A stretch of DNA of 64,000 bases, taken from contig JAJFGF010000035.1 of NCBI GenBank assembly GCA_021776245.1, positions 1 to 64,000 of the forward strand, written 5' to 3'. This document shows positions 26,530-34,588 of the stretch, piece after piece. Position 1 is the first letter of the stretch, and the number at the start of each line of letters is the position of its first letter. The notes beneath the pieces are model-generated. The model worked only from the letters and a program-made list of their open reading frames with translations. It was not told the origin of the DNA and searched no databases. The translations under genes were made by a program, and so were the position numbers. This DNA comes from Hyphococcus sp. GTDB taxonomy: Bacteria > Pseudomonadota > Alphaproteobacteria > Caulobacterales > Parvularculaceae.

Positions 26530-26964
26530 TTAGAGCGCAGCCCTGATTTTCGCTGCGGTCTCTTCCAGCAGCGCTGCGTCCGCCGGGCTGCCGCCTGCAT
26601 GGGGCGCCAGGGCGCGGTTTTCATAGACCGGGATAATGTGAAAATGCAGATGGAAGACGGTCTGACCGGCCGGCGCGCCGTTAAACTGCGCAATACGAAT
26701 GCCGTCGGGATTGAGGCCGTCTTTTACACCTTTAGCGATCCGCTGCACCATGTTCACAAGGGCGCCGAGAGACTCGGTCTTGATGTCAAAAAGGTTGGTC
26801 GCGTCAGCGTTTTTATGGACGACAAGGCAGTGGCCCCGGCTCTGCGGAAAGACGTCCATGAAGGCAAGCGTGTCGTTGGTTTCTTCGATTTTCACGCAGG
26901 CCATTTCACCGCGGATGATTTTCGCAAAAATATTATCCACGTCGTAAATCGTTTCAAGGCTCAT
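26530..26964 (-). CDS. HIT-family nucleotide hydrolase
   Basis: A 144-residue histidine-triad protein. The core motif HLHFHIIP (H-phi-H-phi-H) lies at ~95-102, preceded by NGAPAGQTVF; the N-terminal IFAKIIRGEMACVKIEETNDTLAFMDVFPQSRGHCLVV is the usual Hint/HinT half. These dimeric proteins hydrolyse AMP-lysine or similar phosphoramidates. The start overlaps the stop of the DUF2007 gene by 4 bp, so the pair is translationally coupled. Confidence 0.92.
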   Translation of the reverse strand: MSLETIYDVDNIFAKIIRGEMACVKIEETNDTLAFMDVFPQSRGHCLVVHKNADATNLFDIKTESLGALVNMVQRIAKGVKDGLNPDGIRIAQFNGAPAGQTVFHLHFHIIPVYENRALAPHAGGSPADAALLEETAAKIRAAL

Positions 26965-27200
26965 ACCTTATTTCCCTCGTCTTCCTCATCAATGGCGGCG
27001 GCGCCCGATTGAGCATTGGCGAGCAACGTCAATGCCTCGGCCTCCTGATTATCCGGCACCGCAATGCGGACGCCGCCCGGCATGGGCAGCACCGAATTGA
27101 TCGCGCCGTCGAGCAACTCGGCTGCTACGCCATGAGCGTTCAGAAAACCGATAATGATTTTCGCTTCCTGCTGATTATGGGTGCGTTTGATGGTTTTCAC
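26961..27200 (-). CDS. DUF2007-domain small protein
   Basis: A 79-residue cytosolic protein resembling the DUF2007 putative signal-transducing domain: TIKRTHNQQEAKIIIGFLNAHGVAAELLDG, then a short loop and GGVRIAVPDNQEAEALTLL, with an acidic tail. Such proteins have a ferredoxin-like fold of unknown role. It sits 6 bp after the GNAT (DUF482) stop and overlaps the HIT gene by 4 bp, in the run RidA-DUF482-DUF2007-HIT. Confidence 0.8.
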   Translation of the reverse strand: MKTIKRTHNQQEAKIIIGFLNAHGVAAELLDGAINSVLPMPGGVRIAVPDNQEAEALTLLANAQSGAAAIDEEDEGNKV

Positions 27201-27206
27201 CGGGGG

Positions 27207-28373
27207 TCATCCTTTACGTTTGTCTTTCTTGAACGGCATATAGTCCCGCAATGCTCTGATTTCCATGCCGGTTTGCGCGCGTTCCGCTTCAAGATAATTG
27301 CTTATGGCGCTGCGAAAGCTGTCATCGGGAATCCAATGCGCTGACCAGGTCGGGACCGGCTCATAGCCCCGGGCTATTTTATGCTGGCCTTGCGCGCCTG
27401 CTTCGACGCGGGATAGTCCATGTGCGATAGCGTAGTCGATTGCCTGATGATAACAGATCTCAAAATGCAGGAACGGTACGTCTTCTGTACACCCCCAATA
27501 ACGTCCATAAAGCGTATCGCCGCCAATGAAGTTGAGGGCGGCGGCGATCGGCTGATTGTTGCGCTCGGCGACGATCATCAACAGCCTTTCCGGCATTGAA
27601 TTGGCGATCAACCGAAAGAATTCCCGCGTCAGATAGGGCTGCCCCCATTTGCGCGCGCCGGTATCCTGGTAAAAAATCCAGAACGCGTCCCAATGGCGCT
27701 CTTCGATATCGGTTCCATGCAAACGCCGTATAATAACATCGTCTGCACAGGCGTCGCGCCGTTCCCGGCGGATCGCCTTGCGCTTGCGCGAAGACAGACG
27801 CTCCAGAAAATCTTCGAAATTTTGATAATCGCGGTTAAACCAGTGAAACTGCTCGCCCATACGCTGCAGAAAGCCTGCGCCCGTCAGCGCCGCCTGATCA
27901 TCGTCGGTCGTAAAATTCACATGGAGTGAGCTCGCGCCCATCTGTTGCGTCGCCTGGCGCAAGGCAAGGGCGAGCCGGCTTTTTGTGGCATCAGTTTTCG
28001 CCAGCAGGCGCGGTCCCGGTACGGGCGTAAACGGCGCCGCACAAACCAGCTTTGGGTAATAGCGCCCGCCCGCCCGTTCATAAGCATCAGCCCAGTGATG
28101 GTCGAATACATATTCACCCTGGCTGTGGCCCTTGGCGTAAAGCGGCGCAATGCCGGTAATGTCGCCATGTTCTTCAAGAACAAGATGCATCGGCGCCCAG
28201 CCGGTCTCCGGACCGACAGATCCCGATGTTTCAAGAGCGTTGAGAAATTCGTGTGCAACAAACGGATTATAGGGCTGGTCTTGGGGCGCGGCGAAGGCGT
28301 TCCAGGTGTTGCGGTCAATATCGCCAATCGACGAGACCGTCCGGGCCAGCAACGCATCAGATCCGTCGGCCAT
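27207..28373 (-). CDS. DUF482/FemAB-like GNAT protein
   Basis: A 388-residue protein of the peptidogalycan biosynthesis/recognition (DUF482) family. Distinctive parts are NPFVAHEFLNALE, the tract EYVFDHHWADAYERAGGRYYPKLVCAAPFTPVPGPRLL, RKRKAIRRERRDA, and the C-terminal GARKWGQPYLTREFF with YGRYWGCTEDVPFLHFEICYHQAIDYAI and QGQHKIARGYEPVPTWSAHW. The fold is a duplicated acyl-CoA N-acyltransferase. Substrate unknown. The start and the RidA stop meet at 28373, so the genes overlap by 1 bp and are coupled. Confidence 0.88.
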   Translation of the reverse strand: MADGSDALLARTVSSIGDIDRNTWNAFAAPQDQPYNPFVAHEFLNALETSGSVGPETGWAPMHLVLEEHGDITGIAPLYAKGHSQGEYVFDHHWADAYERAGGRYYPKLVCAAPFTPVPGPRLLAKTDATKSRLALALRQATQQMGASSLHVNFTTDDDQAALTGAGFLQRMGEQFHWFNRDYQNFEDFLERLSSRKRKAIRRERRDACADDVIIRRLHGTDIEERHWDAFWIFYQDTGARKWGQPYLTREFFRLIANSMPERLLMIVAERNNQPIAAALNFIGGDTLYGRYWGCTEDVPFLHFEICYHQAIDYAIAHGLSRVEAGAQGQHKIARGYEPVPTWSAHWIPDDSFRSAISNYLEAERAQTGMEIRALRDYMPFKKDKRKG

Positions 28374-28834
28374 CAGCTGATTTCAAAGACGCCATCGACT
28401 TCGACGGCGGCGTTCAACGGCAGGGAAGGTGCGCCGACGGCGGTGCGCGCGTGGCGACCAGGGCCGCCAAAGACTGCGACCATTAAATCAGAGGCGCCAT
28501 TGACCACGGTGGGTTGATTGATGAAATCGTGGGTGCAGTTGACGAAGCCGCCGAGTTTGACGACACGCCTGACCCGGTCGAGATCGCCGCTGCACGCTGC
28601 TCTCAATTGAGCGACGAGATTAACGCCGCAGGCATGGGCGGCTTCAATACCGGCTTCAAGGGAGACATCCTTTCCCAGCTTGCCGGTGATCAAACCATCC
28701 GGGCCGATGGACACCTGCCCGGAAATAAAAACAAGATCGCCCGTAACGACAAAGGGAACATAATTGGCGACCGGCGCCACCGGTTCCGGCAGCACAATGC
28801 CGAGATCGGCGAGGTGAGTTTCGATGCGGGACAT
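28373..28834 (-). CDS. RidA-family enamine/imine deaminase
   Basis: A 153-residue YjgF/YER057c/UK114 protein that would remove reactive 2-aminoacrylate-type intermediates. Family features: VAPVANYVPFVVTGDLVFISGQVSIGPDG near the N-terminus, GIEAAHACGVNLVAQLRAA, and CTHDFINQPTVVNGASDLMVAVFGGPGRHARTAVGAPSLPLNAAVEVD. This is the longer VATP-type subgroup with an N-terminal extension. The catalytic Arg is seen in GRHARTAVG. First gene of the RidA-DUF482-DUF2007-HIT run. Confidence 0.92.
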   Translation of the reverse strand: MSRIETHLADLGIVLPEPVAPVANYVPFVVTGDLVFISGQVSIGPDGLITGKLGKDVSLEAGIEAAHACGVNLVAQLRAACSGDLDRVRRVVKLGGFVNCTHDFINQPTVVNGASDLMVAVFGGPGRHARTAVGAPSLPLNAAVEVDGVFEIS

Positions 28835-28977
28835 GGCGGTTCCTTGTATTAAGAATATTATAGCGGTGGTCGAAAGGATTGACCATCGGGCGTTCAGTCG
28901 CCACGCAGCTATCGCGTGAATGGGCGCGGCGGCCCAAGGCGCCCAAAAAGCGCGGCTTTGGCTTTATGCAGTGACGT

Positions 28978-29409
28978 CTATTTGTAGTCATTCACCAGTT
29001 CGCCATCCGACGAAGCGTCAAACTTAGGAAAGGCGTCGTTGATTTCATAAAAATCGGATTTTTCGCCAACAAATATGTGGCCAATTGTTTTAAGGCCTGT
29101 CGGTCCGTCGAGGGAGCCGGCAATAATGCCTGTGGCGTCGAAATCAAACGGCTCCCAGAAGAGGCTTGAACCGCATTCGCGACAGAAACCCCGGCGGGCG
29201 ACCTGCGACGTCTGGAACCAGGCAAGCCCGTCTTCGTTAGTAATGGTGATATTGACCTTGCGCGCTTTTGAATGGGCGCCAAAGGCGCCGTGCAATTTTT
29301 GGCACATGGTGCAATGGCAATTTACGACACCCCGCAAAGGGCCTCTGACCTCATAGCGGACCGCACCGCATAAACACCCGCCAGTAGTTATTTTGTCCTT
29401 TCCCGCCAT
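28978..29409 (-). CDS. GFA/CENP-V family zinc protein
   Basis: A 143-residue single-domain protein. Zinc-binding cysteines are visible in GGCLCGAVRYE, NCHCTMCQKLHGAF and GFCRECGSSLFW (C-x-C, C-x-C-x2-C, C-x2-C), the pattern of the glutathione-dependent formaldehyde-activating (Gfa) family. Most members have unknown substrates. ATG 29409 preferred to the upstream start in the track. A formaldehyde-producing sarcosine-oxidase-like enzyme occurs in the window but is not adjacent. Confidence 0.9.
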   Translation of the reverse strand: MAGKDKITTGGCLCGAVRYEVRGPLRGVVNCHCTMCQKLHGAFGAHSKARKVNITITNEDGLAWFQTSQVARRGFCRECGSSLFWEPFDFDATGIIAGSLDGPTGLKTIGHIFVGEKSDFYEINDAFPKFDASSDGELVNDYK

Positions 29410-29590
29410 TTTATCTCCTAGTCTATGCTGACATTCAAAATGGGGATGGAACAGCAATTAAAAAGGGGTCACGAACGCTTCGCATACTTTGTCGTTAAGG
29501 CGGCATGATAATTAAATATGGTCGCTACGGAAGTCGAATTCATATTATTGCGGCGCTGTTTAGTTTTTCTGCGCTGCTGACAGGCATATC

Positions 29591-30868
29591 CTAGCGCCGC
29601 CGCAGGCTGCGGCCGGCCTTGACGGCGTCGCGCCCGAATTTATCCCTGATGGCGTCAATGGCTTTTTCCTGGGCGGCAATTTTCTCATTGTCATCACCAA
29701 ACAGATCGCCCGGCCTGGCGCCGCTTTCAACCGATAAGTCCGAATAACCAACGCCAATCAGGCGATAGGCGCCGCCGCCGACGGTCTCATGCAGCATCTC
29801 TTTGGCGGCGGCAAAAGCCGTGCGGGCGAGATTGGCGGGCTCACCAAGAGTGCGCCGCCTTGTGATTGTTTTGAAACTTGCAGATTTCAGCTTCAATGTG
29901 ACGACGCGGCCTTCAAATCCGCTCGCTTTCATCCGGGCGGAAACTTTTTCGCAAAGTTCCCACAGCAAATCCTCCAGCCATTGCGGGTCTTTGATGTCGC
30001 TATTGAATGTTGTTTCCGAAGAAACCGATTTGGTTTCCCGTTCGGGTTTGACGCGGCGCACATCATCGCCGCGGGAAAGCCGCGCCAGCCGCAGGCCCAG
30101 TTCGCCATATCGTTTGCCAAGTGTTGCGGAATCTATCTGCTGCAATTGTCCGACAGTCAAAAGGCCGTCTCTTTTGAATTTCCCGGTCATCGCTTTGCCG
30201 ACGCCCCAGATCAATGAGATCGGCTGGCGGGCGAGAAAGGTTTTTGTTTCAGCTTTGCCAATGATCGAAAATCCGGATGGCTTGTCGAGATCAGAAGCGA
30301 TCTTGGCGAGAAACTTGTTATGGGACAAACCGATCGACGCTGTAACGCCAAGCTTTGCCTCGACCTGTTGCTGCAATCTGGCGAGTGTGATCGCGGGCGG
30401 CGCGCCGTGAACGCGTGTCGTTCCGGTAAGATCCATAAAAGCTTCGTCGATTGACAGGGGTTCCACCAGCGGTGTTATCGCCAGCATCATTTTTCGAACC
30501 GTGCGGCCGACCTCGGCGTATTTTGCCATATTGGGCTTTATCACCACTGCATTGGGGCAGGCGTCCAGCGCTTTAAACATGGGCATTGCGGATTTCACGC
30601 CATAGGTGCGGGCGACATAGCAGCAGGTTGAAACGACACCGCGCACGCCGCCGCCGACAATGACCGGCTTGTCGGCAAGGCTTGGATCGTCGCGTTTTTC
30701 GATCGCGGCATAAAATGCGTCACAATCAAGATGTGCAATGGAAAGCTCGAAAACTTCGGAATGCGCGGTGATTCGGCGGCCGCCGCAGGCGCTGCAATGC
30801 GCTGCCGCGTCTTGCCCGGCAGTCAGGCAATCCCGGCAAAACCCGGTAATGTCGAAGGTTTCAATCAC
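29591..30868 (-). CDS. dinB: DNA polymerase IV (Y-family) with N-terminal Cys-rich extension
   Basis: A 425-residue translesion polymerase. Palm motifs are AHLDCDAFYAAIE and PLSIDEAFMDL with catalytic acidic residues. IGLSHNKFLAKIASDLDKPSG, HhH region LPTVGQL-like (GLLTVGQLQQI) and little finger EFTTFNS-like (SSETTFNSDI) follow. The first ~35 residues carry C-x2-C ... C-x2-C (FCRDCLTA ... HCSACGGR), a probable zinc ribbon seen in alphaproteobacterial DinB1-type enzymes. The C-terminus GDLFGDDNEK resembles a beta-clamp-binding tail, although residues follow it. Confidence 0.95.
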   Translation of the reverse strand: MIETFDITGFCRDCLTAGQDAAAHCSACGGRRITAHSEVFELSIAHLDCDAFYAAIEKRDDPSLADKPVIVGGGVRGVVSTCCYVARTYGVKSAMPMFKALDACPNAVVIKPNMAKYAEVGRTVRKMMLAITPLVEPLSIDEAFMDLTGTTRVHGAPPAITLARLQQQVEAKLGVTASIGLSHNKFLAKIASDLDKPSGFSIIGKAETKTFLARQPISLIWGVGKAMTGKFKRDGLLTVGQLQQIDSATLGKRYGELGLRLARLSRGDDVRRVKPERETKSVSSETTFNSDIKDPQWLEDLLWELCEKVSARMKASGFEGRVVTLKLKSASFKTITRRRTLGEPANLARTAFAAAKEMLHETVGGGAYRLIGVGYSDLSVESGARPGDLFGDDNEKIAAQEKAIDAIRDKFGRDAVKAGRSLRRR

Positions 30869-30883
30869 TTAACAAATGGTTAC
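30869..30883. promoter_or_regulatory. near-consensus CtrA box
   Basis: TTAA-CAAATGG-TTAC matches the CtrA full site TTAA-N7-TTAA at 7 of 8 fixed positions. It lies between divergent dinB and divK, 143 bp upstream of the divK ATG and immediately next to the dinB start. Confidence 0.4.
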
Positions 30884-31025
30884 CACGCAGTGTTATCGGC
30901 GTTTTTTAGCTAAAAGCCCGCCGTTTCGTTCACCACAATAAACATTCAATTAAGACCTTTGCCGCAAAGTTTACCACAGCCGCCGCCGATTCGGCGCAGA
31001 GCAATTGAATACGTAAAGGCGTAAT

Positions 31026-31424
31026 ATGTCTGCCATGGAAAAGCTGGATTATTCCGCGCTTCCCAAGACTGTCCTGATCGTTGAGGACAACGAGCTGAAT
31101 ATGAAGCTGTTTCGCGACCTGCTTGAGGCGCACGGCTATAATACGCTGCAGGCCCGGACTGGTCCGGAAGCGCTCCGGCTCGCGGGGGAACATCACCCGG
31201 ACCTCATTTTAATGGACATCCAGCTCCCGGAATTTTCCGGCCTGGAGGTAACGCAAAAAATTAAGAATAATTCCGAACTTGTTGATATTCCGGTGATCGC
31301 CGTCACTGCATTCGCCATGAAAGGCGATGAAGAACGCATCAGGCAGGGGGGCTGCGAAGACTATATCGCGAAACCAATCTCGGTTGTTTCATTTCTTGAG
31401 AAAGTGAAAAGGTATTTGGATTAG
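31026..31424 (+). CDS. divK: single-domain response regulator DivK
   Basis: A 132-residue stand-alone receiver domain. Phospho-acceptor Asp in [19 protein letters not shown], acidic pocket [13 protein letters not shown], the signalling Thr in [16 protein letters not shown], and Lys in [12 protein letters not shown]. The [16 protein letters not shown] sequence is diagnostic of DivK, which binds the DivJ/PleC/DivL kinases and lowers CtrA activity. It precedes pleD by 40 bp, as in Caulobacter. ATG 31035 is an alternative start. Confidence 0.95.
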   Translation: MSAMEKLDYSALPKTVLIVEDNELNMKLFRDLLEAHGYNTLQARTGPEALRLAGEHHPDLILMDIQLPEFSGLEVTQKIKNNSELVDIPVIAVTAFAMKGDEERIRQGGCEDYIAKPISVVSFLEKVKRYLD

Positions 31425-31464
31425 TCTCAATCCAAATTAACTCACTCAGGCCTATGGGGGTCCC

Positions 31465-32841
31465 ATGACGGCGCGTGTACTGGTCGTCGACGATCTTGAA
31501 CCTAACGTCAAACTGCTCGAAGCAAAACTTCGGGCGGAGTATTTCGATGTGTTGGGCGCTTATTCAGGCGTCGAAGCGATCGATACTGCGATTCAGGAAC
31601 AGCCGGATATTATTCTGCTCGATGTGATGATGCCAGGCATGGACGGATTTGAAACCTGCCGGCGGCTCAAAGCTTCACCTGAAACGATGCATATTCCGGT
31701 CGTGATGGTGACGGCGCTTGATCAGCAGGCAGATCGTGTCGCGGGACTGGAAGCAGGCGCCGATGATTTTCTAACCAAGCCGGTAGAAGATTTGGCGCTC
31801 TTTGCACGCGTGCGCAGCTTGACGCGGCTCAAAATGATGACCGATGAATTACGCGCCCGCTATGCGACCGGCAAGGGCCTCGGCGTTGTCGATAACATCG
31901 ACGTGGAAAATGAGACCGAAGACGCACGGATTCTTATCATTGACGACAATGAAGACCAAATCGAACGGCTTGCGGGCGCCCTTGGCGACGAAAAATATAT
32001 CGTCGATCATGAATTGAATCCTGAAGTCGCCATGGGTCGTGCGCGGTCAGGCAGTTATGATTTGTTGATCGTCAATTTGTCGATTGAAGAGATGGACCCC
32101 TTGCGCCTTTGTTCGTCTATCCGTTCATTTGAAGAAACCCGGCTGACGCCAATCCTCGCCGTTGTGCGACAGGGCGATACCCGCAAGCTGGTCCGCGCGC
32201 TTGATATCGGCGTCAATGATTATCTGACGCGTCCGGTTGATAAAAATGAGCTGACGGCGCGTGCGCATACGCAATTGCGCCGCAAACGCTATGTGGATCA
32301 GCTTCGTTCGTCGTTCCAGACAAGCCTCGAAATGGCGGTGACCGATCCGCTGACAGGTCTATATAACCGGCGCTATCTGGCCAGCCATCTCAGCGCGATG
32401 TTTGACCGCGCGTTCTGGACCGGGCGTCCGCTGTCGGTGATGATTTTGGATCTTGATTTTTTCAAACAGGTCAATGACACTTACGGTCATGATGTCGGCG
32501 ACAAAGTTCTGCAGGATTTCGCAGAGCGCATTTCAGGTACGGTACGCGGGATTGATCTCGCATGTCGTTATGGGGGTGAAGAGTTTTTGATCGCAATGCC
32601 GGATACCGATCTTGCTTTTGCCTCGGTTGTCGCAGAGCGCTTGCGCCAGGAAATCGCCAATCAGAAATTTGTCTTGAATGGCGGTCGCGATGAGCTTGCG
32701 GTCACAGTCAGCGTCGGCCTTGCGTCAACGGAAACCGGCCCTGAAGACGACAACGCCCAGAAACTGATCAAACGCACTGACGAAGCGCTTTATGAAGCGA
32801 AATCCGCAGGACGCAACCGCGTCATCAAAAGCGCTGCATAA
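31465..32841 (+). CDS. pleD: diguanylate cyclase response regulator PleD
   Basis: A 458-residue REC-REC-GGDEF protein that makes c-di-GMP at the differentiating pole. REC1 (1-125) has the acceptor Asp in IILLDVMMPGMDG. REC2 (~150-275) is degenerate, with Asn in place of Asp (LLIVNLSIEEMDP), as expected for the dimerisation adaptor. The GGDEF domain has RYGGEEF, preceded by the inhibitory-site motif RGID, so product feedback should operate. It shares an operon with divK. Confidence 0.97.
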   Translation: MTARVLVVDDLEPNVKLLEAKLRAEYFDVLGAYSGVEAIDTAIQEQPDIILLDVMMPGMDGFETCRRLKASPETMHIPVVMVTALDQQADRVAGLEAGADDFLTKPVEDLALFARVRSLTRLKMMTDELRARYATGKGLGVVDNIDVENETEDARILIIDDNEDQIERLAGALGDEKYIVDHELNPEVAMGRARSGSYDLLIVNLSIEEMDPLRLCSSIRSFEETRLTPILAVVRQGDTRKLVRALDIGVNDYLTRPVDKNELTARAHTQLRRKRYVDQLRSSFQTSLEMAVTDPLTGLYNRRYLASHLSAMFDRAFWTGRPLSVMILDLDFFKQVNDTYGHDVGDKVLQDFAERISGTVRGIDLACRYGGEEFLIAMPDTDLAFASVVAERLRQEIANQKFVLNGGRDELAVTVSVGLASTETGPEDDNAQKLIKRTDEALYEAKSAGRNRVIKSAA

Positions 32842-32962
32842 GTTAAGCCGCGCAAATTTTCTATCACGCTAAATTTTGCTGGTTGCGTTTGGCGCTTGCT
32901 CGCCGCACCGAACAGGAAAACCGCAAGGCCGCTTTTCCTGATCACGCTCCAAAAACAATAAA

Positions 32963-32984
32963 GCCGCCTCGAAAGGCGGCTTAT
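32963..32984. terminator. bidirectional terminator hairpin between pleD and rpmG
   Basis: GCCGCCT-CGAA-AGGCGGC with A-rich sequence on the left and TTATAAAA on the right, between convergent genes. Confidence 0.7.
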
Positions 32985-33009
32985 AAAATTGTCGATGACG
33001 CCGGCAGCG

Positions 33010-33177
33010 CTATTTGATTTTGCCCTCTTTGAAATCAACATGCTTGCGCGCCATAGGATCATATTTCCTGAGGACGAGCTTTTCCGTCATGGTGCGGGTA
33101 TTTTTCTTGGCGACGTAGAAAAAACCGGTTCCAGCGGTGGAATTGAGCCGGATTTTTACAGTGGTAGGCTTAGCCAT
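33010..33177 (-). CDS. rpmG: 50S ribosomal protein L33
   Basis: A 55-residue protein absent from the ORF track because of its size. It reads [20 protein letters not shown], then [20 protein letters not shown] and a short C-terminal [10 protein letters not shown], a full-length bacterial L33. It lacks the two CxxC zinc pairs, so it is the zinc-independent form. Convergent with pleD and followed by a hairpin terminator. Monocistronic. Confidence 0.97.
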   Translation of the reverse strand: MAKPTTVKIRLNSTAGTGFFYVAKKNTRTMTEKLVLRKYDPMARKHVDFKEGKIK

Positions 33178-33189
33178 CGGTATCTCCCA

Positions 33190-33238
33190 GGGCGTTTCAG
33201 AGTTAAAGTGGTTGCCGGTTTATCGTCCGGAAACGCCC
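33190..33238. repeat. intergenic palindrome, GGGCGTTTC...GAAACGCCC family, copy 1
   Basis: Nine-bp arms around AGAGTTAAAGTGGTTGCCGGTTTATCGTCCG-like sequence. The internal AAAGTGG...CCGGTTTATCG matches copy 2 at 35913-35967. It sits upstream of rpmG. Confidence 0.65.
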
Positions 33239-33374
33239 AAGATTAAAATAAACGCGATTTCTTGTGGGAAAACCGCGTGGCACTATTCCGGAAATGCGCC
33301 GGAGCCGCTGATCACGCGGCGAGCGCGGATAAATACTCATGGATCGGGACGTGTCAAGGCGGCCCTGGTTTTCT

Positions 33375-33824
33375 TCAGGGGAGGGCTTTGCGGGCGCCAG
33401 CCAGCCTCGCGCCGCCAGCGTCCCCGCGATCTTCAAATCCATGCATGCGGCAGGCCCATTGCAGGCCGATCAGAGCCCCCTTGGCCAGCGGCAGGATGGC
33501 AAATGTCGCAATAAGAATGACCGGCGCCCAAATGGCGTATTGCAGCCAGATTGGCGGATCAAAGAGCTTTTCTGAGGCTAACGCCGCTGGAATCACCAGA
33601 TGGCCGGCAATTATGATCGTTAGCCATGGCGGAGCGTCGTCAGCCTCATGGCCAGAAATATCGAGCCCGCAAGCGGTGCAGGCCGGCGCGGTTTTGGTGT
33701 AACCGGCAAAAAGCCGGCCTTTGCCGCAGGCCGGACAGCGCCGGGCAAGCCCCCGGGCGATGGCCCGGCGGCGGGACCGCGAATCGCTTTTTCCGGCGCC
33801 GGCAATTTCGGGTGTCCTGGCCAT
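33375..33824 (-). CDS. DUF983 family membrane protein
   Basis: A 149-residue protein with an N-terminal CPACGKGRLFAGYTKTAPACTACGLD zinc-ribbon-like segment (two CxxC pairs), then two hydrophobic helices (PPWLTIIIAGHLVIPAALA and IWAPVILIATFAILPLAKG). This is the DUF983 arrangement, common in alphaproteobacteria near cytochrome oxidase or phosphatase genes, function unknown. Here it stands alone between rpmG and the DoxX-like gene. Confidence 0.87.
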   Translation of the reverse strand: MARTPEIAGAGKSDSRSRRRAIARGLARRCPACGKGRLFAGYTKTAPACTACGLDISGHEADDAPPWLTIIIAGHLVIPAALASEKLFDPPIWLQYAIWAPVILIATFAILPLAKGALIGLQWACRMHGFEDRGDAGGARLAGARKALP

Positions 33825-33982
33825 GCCGCGCTATATGCGACCGGCGGCGATGTCGCGCAACCGGCGCAATCAGCGCAGGCGCTATCATCAGGCCCACTCA
33901 CGGAGCTGTGTAATCAATTTGACCCCGAAGGCGTGTACTTTCTGGCATAAGCTTTTCGAACCAGCATGGACGGAGAGGAGCG

Positions 33983-34447
33983 ATGACGATTTTGAAATGG
34001 GCTCTGGCGCTGATTGTCGGCGGATTTTTGATTATGATGGGGGTGATGAAATTCACCGGCGGCGCGCATATCTTTCAGTACATAGAATTCAAGGCCGGCA
34101 GCGCGGGCGTTCCTTTCGCTGATCTTGCCTATCCCCTTGGCAATTACGCGACCGGCTTATTGGAAATTGCTTCGGGCGCGCTGCTCATTTTGCCAATGAC
34201 GCGCCAGCTTGGCGCAACACTCGCCATTCTACCGCTCCTGGGGGCGGTTATCTTTCACCTGTCGCCATTGCTCGGCGTGACGACGCCTGAGGGATTTTCC
34301 GATCCGGCGCCTGTTGCAGCGCTTGCCGCAGGCGGTCCTTTTGTCCGGACGGATTTCTCGACCGGCGAATCAAACATGCTGTTTATGATGGCCGCAGGCA
34401 TGCTTGTTGTCGCGATCATCAATTTTGTTGTGCAGCGCCGGAATTAG
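33983..34447 (+). CDS. DoxX-like membrane protein
   Basis: A 154-residue protein with four predicted membrane helices: LALIVGGFLIMMGVMKF, ATGLLEIASGALLILPM, LGATLAILPLLGAVIFHLSPL and MLFMMAAGMLVVAIINFVV. The spacing and the K-F-T-G after helix 1 resemble the DoxX/DUF417-like group of small quinone-related membrane proteins. Start ATG 33983 has GGAGAGGAG upstream. Monocistronic, function not assignable. Confidence 0.7.
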   Translation: MTILKWALALIVGGFLIMMGVMKFTGGAHIFQYIEFKAGSAGVPFADLAYPLGNYATGLLEIASGALLILPMTRQLGATLAILPLLGAVIFHLSPLLGVTTPEGFSDPAPVAALAAGGPFVRTDFSTGESNMLFMMAAGMLVVAIINFVVQRRN

Positions 34448-34466
34448 GGCGGCTTGCGCTTGTGGC

Positions 34467-34510
34467 CATGCTTCGAGGCTCGGCATTGCCGAGCCCCTCA
34501 GCATGAGGGA
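34467..34510. repeat. intergenic palindrome, CATGCTTCGAGG...CCTCAGCATG family
   Basis: CATGCTTCGAGG and CCTCAGCATG around a GCTCGGCATTGCCGAGC hairpin. Same family as 12138-12173; forms an opposed pair with the next element. Confidence 0.65.
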
Positions 34511-34535
34511 ATTGCCAAAATAATTATGCATCGCT

Positions 34536-34577
34536 CATCCCGAGGCGCTTTCACTAAGTGAAAGCCTCGAAAGATGG
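34536..34577. repeat. intergenic palindrome, CATCCCGAGG...CCTCGAAAGATG family
   Basis: CATCCCGAGG and CCTCGAAAGATG flank GCTTTCACTAAGTGAAAGC. It is in the opposite orientation to the neighbour at 34467-34510, immediately downstream of purB. Confidence 0.65.
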
Positions 34578-34588
34578 TTCCGGTTGCA

